Source: Atherix ibis
Lineage: Eukaryota > Arthropoda > Insecta > Diptera > Athericidae
Direction: 5' to 3'
Assembly (NCBI GenBank): GCA_958298945.1
Contig: OY282608.1
Span: 78,292,806-78,356,805 of the forward strand
DNA: 64,000 nt
Shown here: positions 10,130 through 22,077 of the stretch, in pieces
How positions within the stretch are numbered: position 1 is the first letter of the stretch
Layout: each line of letters begins with the position of its first letter
The notes under the pieces: generated by a model
Databases searched by the model: none
Told to the model about the DNA's origin: nothing
The model's input: the letters and a program-made list of their open reading frames with translations, nothing else
Position numbers and translations under genes: made by a program

Positions 10130-12681
10130 GGTTTATTTGTTTGTTGGTTTGTTGGTTTGTTTGTTTGTTGGTTTGTTCGTTTGTTGGCTTGTTGGTTTGT
10201 TGCTTTGTTGGCTTGTTGGTTTGTTGGTCTGGTGGTTTGTTGGTTTGTTGGTTTGTTAGTTCGTTGGTTTGTTGATTTGTTGGTTTGTTGGTTTGTTGGT
10301 TTGTTGGTTTGTTGGTTTTTTGGTTTGTTGGTTTGTTGGTTTGTTGGTTTGTTGGTTTGTTGGTTTGTTGGTTTGTTAGTTTGTTTGTTTGTTCGTTTGT
10401 TGGTTTTTTGGTTTGTTGGTTTGTTGGTTTGTTGGTTTGTTGGTTTGATGGTTAGTTGGTGTGTTGGTTTGTTGGTTTGTTGGTTTGTTGGCTTGTTGGC
10501 TTGTTGGTCTGTCCGTTTGTTGGGTTGTTGATTTGTTGTCTTGTTGGCTTGTTGGTGTGTTGGTTTGTTGGCTTATTGGTTTGTTGGTTTGTTTGTTTGT
10601 TCGTTTGTTGGTTTGTTGGTTTGTGGTTTGTTCGTTTGTTGATTTGATGGTTTGTTGGTTTGTTAATTTTTTGGTTTGTTGGTTTGTTGATTTGTTGGTT
10701 TGTTGGTTTGCTGGTTTGTTGGTTTGTTGGTTTGTTGGTTTGTTAGTTTGTTGGTTTATAGGTTTTATGGTTTGTTGGTTTGTTCGTTTGTTGGTTTGTT
10801 GGTTTTGTTCGTTTGTTGGTTTGCTGGTTTGTTTGTTTGTTGGTTTATTAGTTTGTTGGTTTGGTGGTTTGTTGGTTTGTTGGTTTGTTGGTTTCTTCGT
10901 TTGTTGGTTTGTTGGTTTGTTGGTTTGTTGGTTTGTTGGCTTATTGGCTTGTTGGTTTGTTGGTTTGTTGGTTTGTTGGTTTGTTGGTTTGTTGGTCTGT
11001 TGGTTTGTTGGTTTATTTGTTCGTTGGTTTGTTGGCTTGTTGGTTTGTTGGGTTGTTTTTTTGGTGGCTTGTTGGGTTGTTGATTTGTTGGTTTGTTTGT
11101 TTGTTGGCTTGTTCGTTTGTTGGTTTGTTGGTTTGTTGGCTTGTTGGTTTGTTGGTTTGTTGGTTTGTCGGTTTGTCGGTTTGTTAGTTTGTTGGTTTGT
11201 TCGTTTGTTGGTTTGCTGGTTTGTTGGTATTTTGGTTTGTCGGTTTGTTGGTTTGTTGGTTTGTTGGGTTGTTGGTTTATTGGTTTGTTGGTTTGTTGGT
11301 TTTTCGGTTTGTTGGTTTGTTGGTTTTTTGGTTTGTTGGCTTGTTGGTTTGTTGGTTTGTTGGTTTGCTAGTTTGTTCGTTTGGTGGTTTTTTGGTTTGT
11401 TGGTTTGTTGGTTTGTTGGTTTGTTCGTTATTGGCTTGTTGGTTTATTGGCTTATTGGCTTGTCGGTTCGTTGGTTTGTTTGTTTGTTGGTTTATTGGTT
11501 TGTTGGTTTGTTTGTTTGTTGGTTTGTTGGTTTGTTGGTTTGTTGGTTTGTTGGTCTGTTTTTTTGTTGGTTTGTTGGTTTGCTGGTTTGTTGGTTTGTT
11601 CTTTTGTTGGCTTGTGGGTTAGTTGGGTTGTTGGCTTGTTGGTTTGTTGGTTTGCTGGTTTGTTGGTTTGTTGGTTTGTTGGGTTGTTGGCTTGTTGGCT
11701 TGTTGGCTTGTTGGTTTGTTGGTTTGTTAGCTTGTTGGTTTGTTGGCTTGTTGATTTGTTGGTTTGTTGGTTTGTTGGTTTGTTGGTTTGTTGGTTTGTT
11801 GGTTTGTTGGTTTGTTGGTTTGTTGGTTTGTTGGTTTGTTGGTTTGTTGGTTTGTTGGTTTGTTGGTTTTTTGGTTTGTTGGCTTGTTGGTTTGTGGATT
11901 TGTTGGTTTGTTGGTTTGTTGGTTTGATGGTTTGTTAGTTTGTTGGTTTGTTCGTTTGTTGGTTTGTTGGTTTGTTGGCTTGTTGGTTTGTTGGTTTGTT
12001 GGTTTGTTGGTTAATTTGTTTGTTGGTTTGTTGGCTTGTTGGCTTGTTGGATTGTTGGTTTGTTGGCTTGTTGGTTTGTTGGATAATTTGTTTGTTGGTT
12101 TGTTGGTTTGTTGGTTTGTTTGTTTGTTGGTTTGTTCGTTTGTGGGCTTGTTGGTTCGTTGCTTTGTTGGCTTGTTCGTTTGTTGGTTTGTTGGTCTGGT
12201 GGTTTGTTGGTTTGTTGGTTTGTTAGTTCGTTGGTTTGTTGGTTTGTTGGTTTGTTGGTTTGTTGGTTTGTTGGTTTGTTGGTTTTTTGGTTTGTTGGTT
12301 TGTTGGTTTGTTGGTTTGTTGGTTTGCTGATTTGTTAGTTTGTTTGTTTGTTCGTTTGTTGGTTTTTTGGTTTGTCGGTTTGTTGGTTTGTTGGTTTGTT
12401 GGTTTGTTGGTTTGTTGGTTTGTTGGTTTTGTTGGTTTGTTGGCTTGTTGGTGTGTTGGTTTGTTGGCTTATTGGTTTGTTGGTTTATTTGTTTGGTCAT
12501 TTGTTGGTTTGTTGGTTTGTTCGTTTGTTCGTTTGTTGATTTGATGGTTTGTTATTTTGTTGGTTTTTTGGTTTGTTGGTTTGTTGATTTGTTGGTTTGT
12601 TGGTTTGCTGGTTTGTTGGTTTGTTGGTTTGTTGGTTTGTAGGTTTGTTGGTTTGTTGGTTTGTTCGTTTGTTGGTTTGTT

Positions 12682-13030
12682 GGTTTTGTTCGTTTGTTGG
12701 TTTGCTGGTTTGTTTGTTTGTTGGTTTGTTAGTTTGTTGGTTTGTTGGTTTGTTGGTTTGTTGGTTTGTTGCTTTCTTCTTTTGCTGGTTTGTTGGTTTG
12801 TTGGTTTGTTGGTTTGTTGGTTTGTTGGTTTGTTGGTTTGTTGGTTTGTTGGCTTATTGGCTTGTTGGTTTGTTGGCTTGTTGGTTTGTTGGTTTGTTGG
12901 TTTGTTGGTTTGTTGGTTTGTTCGTTTGTTGGTTTGTTGGTTTTGTTCGTTTGTTGGTTTGCTGGTTTGTTTGTTTGTTGGTTTGTTAGTTTGTTGGTTT
13001 GTTGGTTTGTTGGTTTGTTGGTTTCTTCGT
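12682..13030 (+). repeat. Paired nine-base-word motif in copy B
   Basis: The 9-bp words start at 12682 and 12939, 257 bp apart, as in copy A. After the second word copy A continues with GGTTTGATGG (about 6810), but here the array continues with GGTTTCTTCG, a sequence otherwise found near 10890. This marks a recombination junction near 13010. Confidence 0.85.
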
Positions 13031-13628
13031 TTGTTGGTTTTTTTGGTTTGTTGGTTTGTTGGTTTGTTGGTTTATTGGTTTGTTGGTTTGTTGGTTTGTT
13101 GGTTTGTTGACTTATTGGCTTGTTGGTTTGTTGGTTTGTTGGTTTGTTGGTTTGTTGGTTTGTTGGTTTGTTGGTTTATTTGTTCGTTGGTTTGTTGGCT
13201 TGTTGGTTTGTTGGGTTGTTTTTTTGGTGGCTTGTTGGGTTGTTGGTTTGTTTGTTTGTTGGCTTGTTCGTTTGTTGGTTTCTTGGTTTGTTGGCTTGTT
13301 GCTTTGTTGGCTTGTTGGCTTGTTGGTCTGTTGGTTTGTTTGTTTGTTGGTTTGTTGGTTTGTTGGTTTATTTATTTGTTGATTTGTTGGTTTGTTTATT
13401 TGTTGGTTTGTTGGTTTGTTAGTTTGTTGGTTTGTTGGTTTGTTTGTTTGTTGGTTTGTTCGTTTGTTGGCTTGTTGGTTTGTTGGCTTGTTGGCTTGTT
13501 GGCATGTTGGTTTGTTGGTTTCTTGGTTTGTTGGTTTGTTGGGATGTTGACTTGTTGGCTTGTTGGCTTGTTGGTTTGTTGGTTTGTTGGTTTGTTGGTT
13601 TGTTAGTTTGTTGGTTTGTTGGTTTATT

Positions 13629-14701
13629 GGTTTTTTGGTTTGTTGGTTTGTTGGTTTGTTGGTTTGTTGGTTTATTTGTTTGTTGGTTTGTTGACTTGTC
13701 GGTTTGTTGGTTTGTTGGTTTGTTGGTTTATTTGTTTGTTGGTTTGTTGGTTTGTTGGTTTATTGGTTTGTTCGTTTGTTAGTTTGTTGGCTTGTTGATT
13801 TGTTGGTTTGTTGGTTTGTTGGTTTGTTGGTTTGTTGGCTTGTTGGTTTGTTGACTTGTTGGTTTGTTGGTTTGTTGGTTTGTTGGTTTGTTGGTTTGTT
13901 TGTTTGTTGGTTTGTTAATTTGTTGGCTTGTTGGTTTGTTGGTTTGTTAGCTTGTTGGTTTGTTGGTTTGTTGGTTTGTTGGTTTGTTGATTTGTTGGTT
14001 TGTTGGTTTGTTGGTTTGTTGGTTTGTTGGTTTGTTGGTTTGTTGGTTTGTTGGTTTTTTGGTTTGTTTGCTTGTTGGTTTGTTGGTTTGTGGATTTGTT
14101 GGTTTGTTGGTTTGTTGGTTTGTTGGTTTGTTGGTTTGTTAGTTTGTTGGTTTGTTCGTTTGTTGGTTTGTTGGTTTGTTAGCTTGTTGGTTTGTTGGTT
14201 TGTTGGTTTGTTGGTTTATTTGTTTGTTGGTTTGTTGGCTTGTTGGCTTGTTGGTTTGTTGGCTTGTTGGTTTGTTGGTTAATTGTGTTTGTTGGTTTGT
14301 TTGTTTGTTTGTTGGTTGGTTTGTTCGTTTGTTGGCTTGTTGGTTTGTTGCTTTGTTGGCTTGTTGGTTTGTTGGTTTGTTGGTCTGGTGGTTTGTTGGT
14401 TTGTTGGTTTGTTAGTTCGTTGGTTTGTTGGTTTGTTGGTTTGTTGGTTTGTTGGTTTGTTGGTTTGTTGGTTTGTTGGTTTTTTGGTTTGTTTGTTTGT
14501 TGGTTTGTTCGTTTGTTGGTTTGTTGGTTTGTTGGTTTGTTGGCTTGTTGGTTTGTTGATTTGTTCGTTTGTTCATTTGTTGGCTTGTTGGTTTGTTAGC
14601 TTGTTGGTTTGTTGGTTTGTTGGTTTGTTGGTTTATTTGTTTGTTGGTTTGTTGGCTTTTTGGCTTGTTGGTTTGTTGGCTTGTTGGTTTGTTGGTTAAT
14701 T
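13629..14701 (+). repeat. Inner duplication inside copy 2, first half
   Basis: Carried along by the 5645-bp duplication; it equals 7984-9056 shifted by 5645. Its partner starts at 14702, again with GGTTAATT directly followed by GGTTTTTTGG at the junction (about 14694). Confidence 0.9.
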
Positions 14702-15774
14702 GGTTTTTTGGTTTGTTGGTTTGTTGGTTTGTTGGTTTGTTGGTTTATTTGTTTGTTGGTTTGTTGACTTGTCGGTTTGTTGGTTTGTTGGTTTGTTGGT
14801 TTATTTGTTTGTTGGTTTGTTGGTTTGTTGGTTTATTGGTTTGTTCGTTTGTTAGTTTGTTGGCTTGTTGATTTGTTGGTTTGTTGGTTTGTTGGTTTGT
14901 TGGTTTGTTGGCTTGTTGGTTTGTTGACTTGTTGGTTTGTTGGTTTGTTGGTTTGTTGGTTTGTTGGTTTGTTTGTTTGTTGGTTTGTTAATTTGTTGGC
15001 TTGTTGGTTTGTTGGTTTGTTAGCTTGTTGGTTTGTTGGTTTGTTGGTTTGTTGGTTTGTTGATTTGTTGGTTTGTTGGTTTGTTGGTTTGTTGGTTTGT
15101 TGGTTTGTTGGTTTGTTGGTTTGTTGGTTTGTTGGTTTGTTGGTTTTTTGGTTTGTTTGCTTGTTGGTTTGTTGGTTTGTGGATTTGTTGGTTTGTTGGT
15201 TTGTTGGTTTGTTGGTTTGTTGGTTTGTTAGTTTGTTGGTTTGTTCGTTTGTTGGTTTGTTGGTTTGTTAGCTTGTTGGTTTGTTGGTTTGTTGGTTTGT
15301 TGGTTTATTTGTTTGTTGGTTTGTTGGCTTGTTGGCTTGTTGGTTTGTTGGCTTGTTGGTTTGTTGGTTAATTGTGTTTGTTGGTTTGTTTGTTTGTTTG
15401 TTGGTTGGTTTGTTCGTTTGTTGTCTTGTTGGTTTGTTGCTTTGTTGGCTTGTTGGTTTGTTGGTTTGTTGGTCTGGTGGTTTGTTGGTTTGTTGGTTTG
15501 TTAGTTCGTTGGTTTGTTGGTTTGTTGGTGTGTTGGTTTGTTGGTTTGTTGGTTTGTTGGTTTTTTGGTTTGTTTGTTTGTTGGTTTGTTCGTTTGTTGG
15601 TTTGTTGGTTTGTTGGTTTGTTGGCTTGTTGGTTTGTTGATTTGTTCGTTTGTTCATTTGTTGGCTTGTTGGTTTGTTAGCTTGTTGGTTTGTTAGTTTG
15701 TTGGTTTGTTGGTTTATTTGTTTGTTGGTTTGTTGGCTTTTTGGCTTGTTGGTTTGTTGGCTTGTTGGTTTGTT
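14702..15774 (+). repeat. Inner duplication inside copy 2, second half
   Basis: Equals 9057-10129 shifted by 5645, with two of the three known substitutions in or just beside this interval (15530 and 15779). Confidence 0.9.
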
Positions 15775-17725
15775 GGTTAATTTGTTTGTTGGTTTGTTGG
15801 TTTGTTTGTTTGTTGGTTTGTTCGTTTGTTGGCTTGTTGGTTTGTTGCTTTGTTGGCTTGTTGGTTTGTTGGTCTGGTGGTTTGTTGGTTTGTTGGTTTG
15901 TTAGTTCGTTGGTTTGTTGATTTGTTGGTTTGTTGGTTTGTTGGTTTGTTGGTTTGTTGGTTTTTTGGTTTGTTGGTTTGTTGGTTTGTTGGTTTGTTGG
16001 TTTGTTGGTTTGTTGGTTTGTTAGTTTGTTTGTTTGTTCGTTTGTTGGTTTTTTGGTTTGTTGGTTTGTTGGTTTGTTGGTTTGTTGGTTTGATGGTTAG
16101 TTGGTGTGTTGGTTTGTTGGTTTGTTGGTTTGTTGGCTTGTTGGCTTGTTGGTCTGTCCGTTTGTTGGGTTGTTGATTTGTTGTCTTGTTGGCTTGTTGG
16201 TGTGTTGGTTTGTTGGCTTATTGGTTTGTTGGTTTGTTTGTTTGTTCGTTTGTTGGTTTGTTGGTTTGTGGTTTGTTCGTTTGTTGATTTGATGGTTTGT
16301 TGGTTTGTTAATTTTTTGGTTTGTTGGTTTGTTGATTTGTTGGTTTGTTGGTTTGCTGGTTTGTTGGTTTGTTGGTTTGTTGGTTTGTTAGTTTGTTGGT
16401 TTATAGGTTTTATGGTTTGTTGGTTTGTTCGTTTGTTGGTTTGTTGGTTTTGTTCGTTTGTTGGTTTGCTGGTTTGTTTGTTTGTTGGTTTATTAGTTTG
16501 TTGGTTTGGTGGTTTGTTGGTTTGTTGGTTTGTTGGTTTCTTCGTTTGTTGGTTTGTTGGTTTGTTGGTTTGTTGGTTTGTTGGCTTATTGGCTTGTTGG
16601 TTTGTTGGTTTGTTGGTTTGTTGGTTTGTTGGTTTGTTGGTCTGTTGGTTTGTTGGTTTATTTGTTCGTTGGTTTGTTGGCTTGTTGGTTTGTTGGGTTG
16701 TTTTTTTGGTGGCTTGTTGGGTTGTTGATTTGTTGGTTTGTTTGTTTGTTGGCTTGTTCGTTTGTTGGTTTGTTGGTTTGTTGGCTTGTTGGTTTGTTGG
16801 TTTGTTGGTTTGTCGGTTTGTCGGTTTGTTAGTTTGTTGGTTTGTTCGTTTGTTGGTTTGTTGGTTTGTTGGTATTTTGGTTTGTCGGTTTGTTGGTTTG
16901 TTGGTTTGTTGGGTTGTTGGTTTATTGGTTTGTTGGTTTGTTGGTTTTTCGGTTTGTTGGTTTGTTGGTTTTTTGGTTTGTTGGCTTGTTGGTTTGTTGG
17001 TTTGTTGGTTTGCTAGTTTGTTCGTTTGGTGGTTTTTTGGTTTGTTGGTTTGTTGGTTTGTTGGTTTGTTCGTTATTGGCTTGTTGGTTTATTGGCTTAT
17101 TGGCTTGTCGGTTCGTTGGTTTGTTTGTTTGTTGGTTTATTGGTTTGTTGGTTTGTTTGTTTGTTGGTTTGTTGGTTTGTTGGTTTGTTGGTTTGTTGGT
17201 CTGTTTTTTTGTTGGTTTGTTGGTTTGCTGGTTTGTTGGTTTGTTCTTTTGTTGGCTTGTGGGTTAGTTGGGTTGTTGGCTTGTTGGTTTGTTGGTTTGC
17301 TGGTTTGTTGGTTTGTTGGTTTGTTGGGTTGTTGGCTTGTTGGCTTGTTGGCTTGTTGGTTTGTTGGTTTGTTAGCTTGTTGGTTTGTTGGCTTGTTGAT
17401 TTGTTGGTTTGTTGGTTTGTTGGTTTGTTGGTTTGTTGGTTTGTTGGTTTGTTGGTTTGTTGGTTTGTTGGTTTGTTGGTTTGTTGGTTTGTTGGTTTGT
17501 TGGTTTGTTGGTTTTTTGGTTTGTTGGCTTGTTGGTTTGTGGATTTGTTGGTTTGTTGGTTTGTTGGTTTGATGGTTTGTTAGTTTGTTGGTTTGTTCGT
17601 TTGTTGGTTTGTTGGTTTGTTGGCTTGTTGGTTTGTTGGTTTGTTGGTTTGTTGGTTAATTTGTTTGTTGGTTTGTTGGCTTGTTGGCTTGTTGGATTGT
17701 TGGTTTGTTGGCTTGTTGGTTTGTT

Positions 17726-19961
17726 GGATAATTTGTTTGTTGGTTTGTTGGTTTGTTGGTTTGTTTGTTTGTTGGTTTGTTCGTTTGTGGGCTTGTTGGT
17801 TCGTTGCTTTGTTGGCTTGTTCGTTTGTTGGTTTGTTGGTCTGGTGGTTTGTTGGTTTGTTGGTTTGTTAGTTCGTTGGTTTGTTGGTTTGTTGGTTTGT
17901 TGGTTTGTTGGTTTGTTGGTTTGTTGGTTTTTTGGTTTGTTGGTTTGTTGGTTTGTTGGTTTGTTGGTTTGCTGATTTGTTAGTTTGTTTGTTTGTTCGT
18001 TTGTTGGTTTTTTGGTTTGTCGGTTTGTTGGTTTGTTGGTTTGTTGGTTTGTTGGTTTGTTGGTTTGTTGGTTTTGTTGGTTTGTTGGCTTGTTGGTGTG
18101 TTGGTTTGTTGGCTTATTGGTTTGTTGGTTTATTTGTTTGGTCATTTGTTGGTTTGTTGGTTTGTTCGTTTGTTCGTTTGTTGATTTGATGGTTTGTTAT
18201 TTTGTTGGTTTTTTGGTTTGTTGGTTTGTTGATTTGTTGGTTTGTTGGTTTGCTGGTTTGTTGGTTTGTTGGTTTGTTGGTTTGTAGGTTTGTTGGTTTG
18301 TTGGTTTGTTCGTTTGTTGGTTTGTTGGTTTTGTTCGTTTGTTGGTTTGCTGGTTTGTTTGTTTGTTGGTTTGTTAGTTTGTTGGTTTGTTGGTTTGTTG
18401 GTTTGTTGGTTTGTTGCTTTCTTCTTTTGCTGGTTTGTTGGTTTGTTGGTTTGTTGGTTTGTTGGTTTGTTGGTTTGTTGGTTTGTTGGTTTGTTGGCTT
18501 ATTGGCTTGTTGGTTTGTTGGCTTGTTGGTTTGTTGGTTTGTTGGTTTGTTGGTTTGTTGGTTTGTTCGTTTGTTGGTTTGTTGGTTTTGTTCGTTTGTT
18601 GGTTTGCTGGTTTGTTTGTTTGTTGGTTTGTTAGTTTGTTGGTTTGTTGGTTTGTTGGTTTGTTGGTTTCTTCGTTTGTTGGTTTTTTTGGTTTGTTGGT
18701 TTGTTGGTTTGTTGGTTTATTGGTTTGTTGGTTTGTTGGTTTGTTGGTTTGTTGACTTATTGGCTTGTTGGTTTGTTGGTTTGTTGGTTTGTTGGTTTGT
18801 TGGTTTGTTGGTTTGTTGGTTTATTTGTTCGTTGGTTTGTTGGCTTGTTGGTTTGTTGGGTTGTTTTTTTGGTGGCTTGTTGGGTTGTTGGTTTGTTTGT
18901 TTGTTGGCTTGTTCGTTTGTTGGTTTCTTGGTTTGTTGGCTTGTTGCTTTGTTGGCTTGTTGCTTTGTTGGTTTGTTGGTCTGGTGGTTTGTTGGTTTGT
19001 TGGTTTGTTGGTTTGTTGGTTTGTTGGTTTGTTGGTTTGTTGGTTTGTTGGTCTGTTTTTTTGTTGGTTTGTTGGTTTGCTGGTTTGTTGGTTTGTTCTT
19101 TTGTTGGCTTGTGGGTTTGTTGGGTTGTTGGCTTGTTGGTTTGTTGGTTTGTTGGTTTGTTGGTTTGTTGGTTTGTTGGCTTGTTGGCTTGTTGGCTTGT
19201 TGGCTTTTTGGTTTGTTGGTTTGTTAGCTTGTTGGTTTGTTGGTTTGTTGGTTTGTTGGTTTGTTGGTTTGTTGTTTTGTTGGTTTGTTGGTTTGTTGGT
19301 TTGTTGGTTTGTTGGTTTGTTGGTTTTTTGGTTTGTTGGCTTGTTGGTTTGTGGATTTGTTGGTTTGTTGGTTTGTTGGTTTGTTTGTTTGTCGGTTTGT
19401 TCGTTTGTTGGTTTTTTGGATTGTTGGTTTGTTGGTTTGTTTGTTTGTTGGTTTGTTCGTTTGTTGGTTTGTTAATTTGTTGGTTTGTTGGTTTGTTGGT
19501 TTGTTGGTTTGTTGTTTTATTGGTTTGTTTGTTTGTTGGTTTGTACGTTTGTTCGTTTTTTTGCTTGTTGGTTTGTTGGTTTATTTATTTGTTGGTTTGT
19601 TGGTTTGTTTATTTGTTGGTTTGTTGGTTTGTTAGTTTGTTGGTTTGTTGGTTTGTTTGTTTGTTGGTTTGTTCGTTTGTTGGCTTGTTGGTTTGTTGGC
19701 TTGTTGGCTTGTTGGCATGTTGGTTTGTTGGTTTCTTGGTTTGTTGGTTTGTTGGGATGTTGACTTGTTGGCTTGTTGGCTTGTTGGCTTGTTGGTTTGT
19801 TGGTTTATTGGTTTGTTAGTTTGTTGGTTTGTTGGTTTGTTGGTTTTTTGGTTTGTTGGTTTGTTCGTTTGTTGGTTTGTTGGTTTATTTGTTTGTTGGT
19901 TTGTTGACTTGTCGGTTTGTTGGTTTGTTGGTTTGTTGGTTTATTTGTTTGTTGGTTTGTT
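17726..19961 (+). repeat. 2.1-2.2 kb tandem duplication, copy 1
   Basis: It starts at a GGATAATT word and overlaps the right end of the 5645-bp copy. Landmarks at 18202, 18387, 19237, 19485 and 19645 recur at 20286, 20479, 21336, 21584 and 21744, offsets 2084, 2092 and 2099. The full distance between the two GGATAATT words is 2236 because the second copy lacks about 152 bp (19 words) just after it. Confidence 0.85.
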
Positions 19962-22077
19962 GGATAATTTGTTTGTTGGTTTGTTGGTTTGTTGGTTTTT
20001 TGGTTTGTTGGTTTGTTGGTTTGTTGGTTTGTTGGTTTGCTGATTTGTTAGTTTGTTTGTTTGTTCGTTTGTTGGTTTTTTGGTTTGTTGGTTTGTTGGT
20101 TTGTTGGTTTGTTGGTTTGTGGGTTTGTTGGTTTGTTGGTTTGTTGGTTTTGTTGGTTTGTTGGCTTGTTGGTGTGTTGGTTTGTTGGCTTATTGGTTTG
20201 TTGGTTTATTTGTTTGGTCATTTGTTGGTTTGTTGGTTTGTTGGTTTGTTGGTTTGTTCGTTTGTTGATTTGATGGTTTGTTATTTTGTTGGTTTTTTGG
20301 TTTGTTGGTTTGTTGATTTGTTGGTTTGTTGGTTTGCTGGTTTGTTGGTTTGTTGGTTTGTTAGTTTGTAGGTTTGTTGGTTTGTTGGTTTGTTGGTTTG
20401 TTCGTTTGTTGGTTTGTTGGTTTTGTTCGTTTGTTGGTTTGCTGGTTTGTTTGTTTGTTGGTTTGTTAGTTTGTTGGTTTGTTGGTTTGTTGGTTTGTTG
20501 GTTTGTTGCTTTCTTCTTTTGCTGGTTTGTTGGTTTGTTGGTTTGTTGGTTTGTTGGTTTGTTGGTTTGTTGGTTTGTTGGTTTGTTTACTTATTGGCTT
20601 GTTGGTTTGTTGGCTTGTTGGTTTGTTGGTTTGTTGGTTTGTTGGTTTGTTGGTTTATTCGTTTGTTGGTTTGTTGGTTTTGTTCGTTTGTTGGTTTGCT
20701 GGTTTGTTTGTTTGTTGGTTTGTTAGTTTGTTGGTTTGTTGGTTTGTTGGTTTGTTGGTTTCTTCGTTTGTTGGTTTTTTGGTTTGTTGGTTTGTTGGTT
20801 TTTTGGTTTGTTGGTTTGTTGGTTTGTTGGTTTGTTGACTTATTGGCTTGTTGGTTTGTTGGTTTGTTGGTTTGTTGGTTTGTTGGTTTGTTAGTTTGTT
20901 GGTTTATTTGTTCGTTGGTTTGTTGGCTTGTTGGTTTGTTGGGTTGTTTTTTTGGTGGCTTGTTGGGTTGTTGGTTTGTTGGTTTGTTTGTTTGTTGGCT
21001 TGTTCGTTTGTTGGTTTCTTGGTTTGTTGGCTTGTTGCTTTGTTGGCTTGTTGCTTTGTTGGTTTGTTGGTCTGGTGGTTTGTTGGTTTGTTGGTTTGTT
21101 GGTTTGTTGGTTTGTTGGTTTGTTGGTTTGTTGGTTTGTTGGTCTGTTTTTTTGTTGGTTTGTTGGTTTGCTGGTTTGTTGGTTTGTTCTTTTGTTGGCT
21201 TGTGGGTTTGTTGGGTTGTTGGCTTGTTGGTTTGTTGGTTTGTTGGTTTGTTGGTTTGTTGGTTTGTTGGTTTGTTGGCTTGTTGGCTTGTTGGCTTGTT
21301 GGCTTTTTGGTTTGTTGGTTTGTTAGCTTGTTGGTTTGTTGGTTTGTTGGTTTGTTGGTTTGTTGGTTTGTTGTTTTGTTGGTTTGTTGGTTTGCTGGTT
21401 TGTTGGTTTGTTGGTTTGTTGGTTTTTTGGTTTGTTGGCTTGTTGGTTTGTGGATTTGTTGGTTTGTTGGTTTGTTGGTTTGTTTGTTTGTCGGTTTGTT
21501 CGTTTGTTGGTTTTTTGGATTGTTGGTTTGTTGGTTTGTTTGTTTGTTGGTTTGTTCGTTTGTTGGTTTGTTAATTTCTTGGTTTGTTGGTTTGTTGGTT
21601 TGTTGGTTTGTTGTTTTATTGGTTTGTTTGTTTGTTGGTTTGTACGTTTGTTCGTTTTTTGGCTTGTTGGTTTGTTGGTTTATTTATTTGTTGGTTTGTT
21701 GGTTTGTTTATTTGTTGGTTTGTTGGTTTGTTAGTTTGTTGGTTTGTTGGTTTGTTTGTTTGTTGGTTTGTTCGTTTGTTGGCTTGTTGGTTTGTTGGCT
21801 TGTTGGCTTGTTGGCATGTTGGTTTGTTGGTTTCTTGGTTTGTTGGTTTGTTGGGATGTTGACTTGTTGGCTTGTTGGCTTGTTGGCTTGTTGGCTTGTT
21901 GGCTTGTTGGTTTGTTGGTTTGTTGGTTTGTTAGTTTGTTGGTTTGTTGGTTTGTTGGTTTTTTTGGTTTGTTGGTTTGTTGGTTTGTTGGTTTGTTGGT
22001 TTATTTGTTTGTTGGTTTGTTGACTTGTCGGTTTGTTGGTTTGTTGGTTTGTTGGTTTATTTGTTTGTTGGTTTGTT
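19962..22077 (+). repeat. 2.1-2.2 kb tandem duplication, copy 2
   Basis: It starts at GGATAATT (19962) and jumps within four words to the GGTTTTTTGG region that lies about 190 bp further on in copy 1. It ends near 22077, where the array continues with dialect I words (GGTTTATTGGTTTGTTCG) instead of GGATAATT. Local differences include CGTTTTTTGG at about 21652 against a seven-T run at about 19556. Confidence 0.85.

Larger units (their letters stand above)
7660..13304 (+). repeat. 5645-bp tandem duplication, copy 1
   Basis: GGTCTG at 7680 pairs with 13325. Landmarks at 8059, 9132, 10045, 10461, 11093, 12557 and 12999 all recur at exactly +5645. Going left of about 7660 the copies diverge (GGTTTGTT here against GCTTTGTT at the second copy). 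Comparing the translated frames I find only three substitutions between copies: 9885/15530 (T/G), 10134/15779 (T/A) and 11216/16861 (C/T). No length change was found. Confidence 0.93.
13305..18949 (+). repeat. 5645-bp tandem duplication, copy 2
   Basis: This is the near-identical second copy of 7660-13304, including the inner pair of about 1.08 kb and the paired nine-base word. Similarity continues to about 18965 and then breaks, where GGCTTGTTGCTTTG replaces GGCTTGTTGGCTTG. Of the three substitutions found, at 15530 and 16861 I cannot say which copy is derived from window data alone. At 10134/15779 this copy keeps GGTTAATT, which is also seen near 2960. Confidence 0.93.

Noticed and set aside
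11727..12500. Long open frames on the - strand encoding TNKPTNQQ repeats (also 17372-18145 and 6257-6868)
   Set aside because: They are the complement of the satellite. Substitutions do not spare any codon position, equal products come from all three frames, and there is no ribosome binding site, start context or neighbouring gene.
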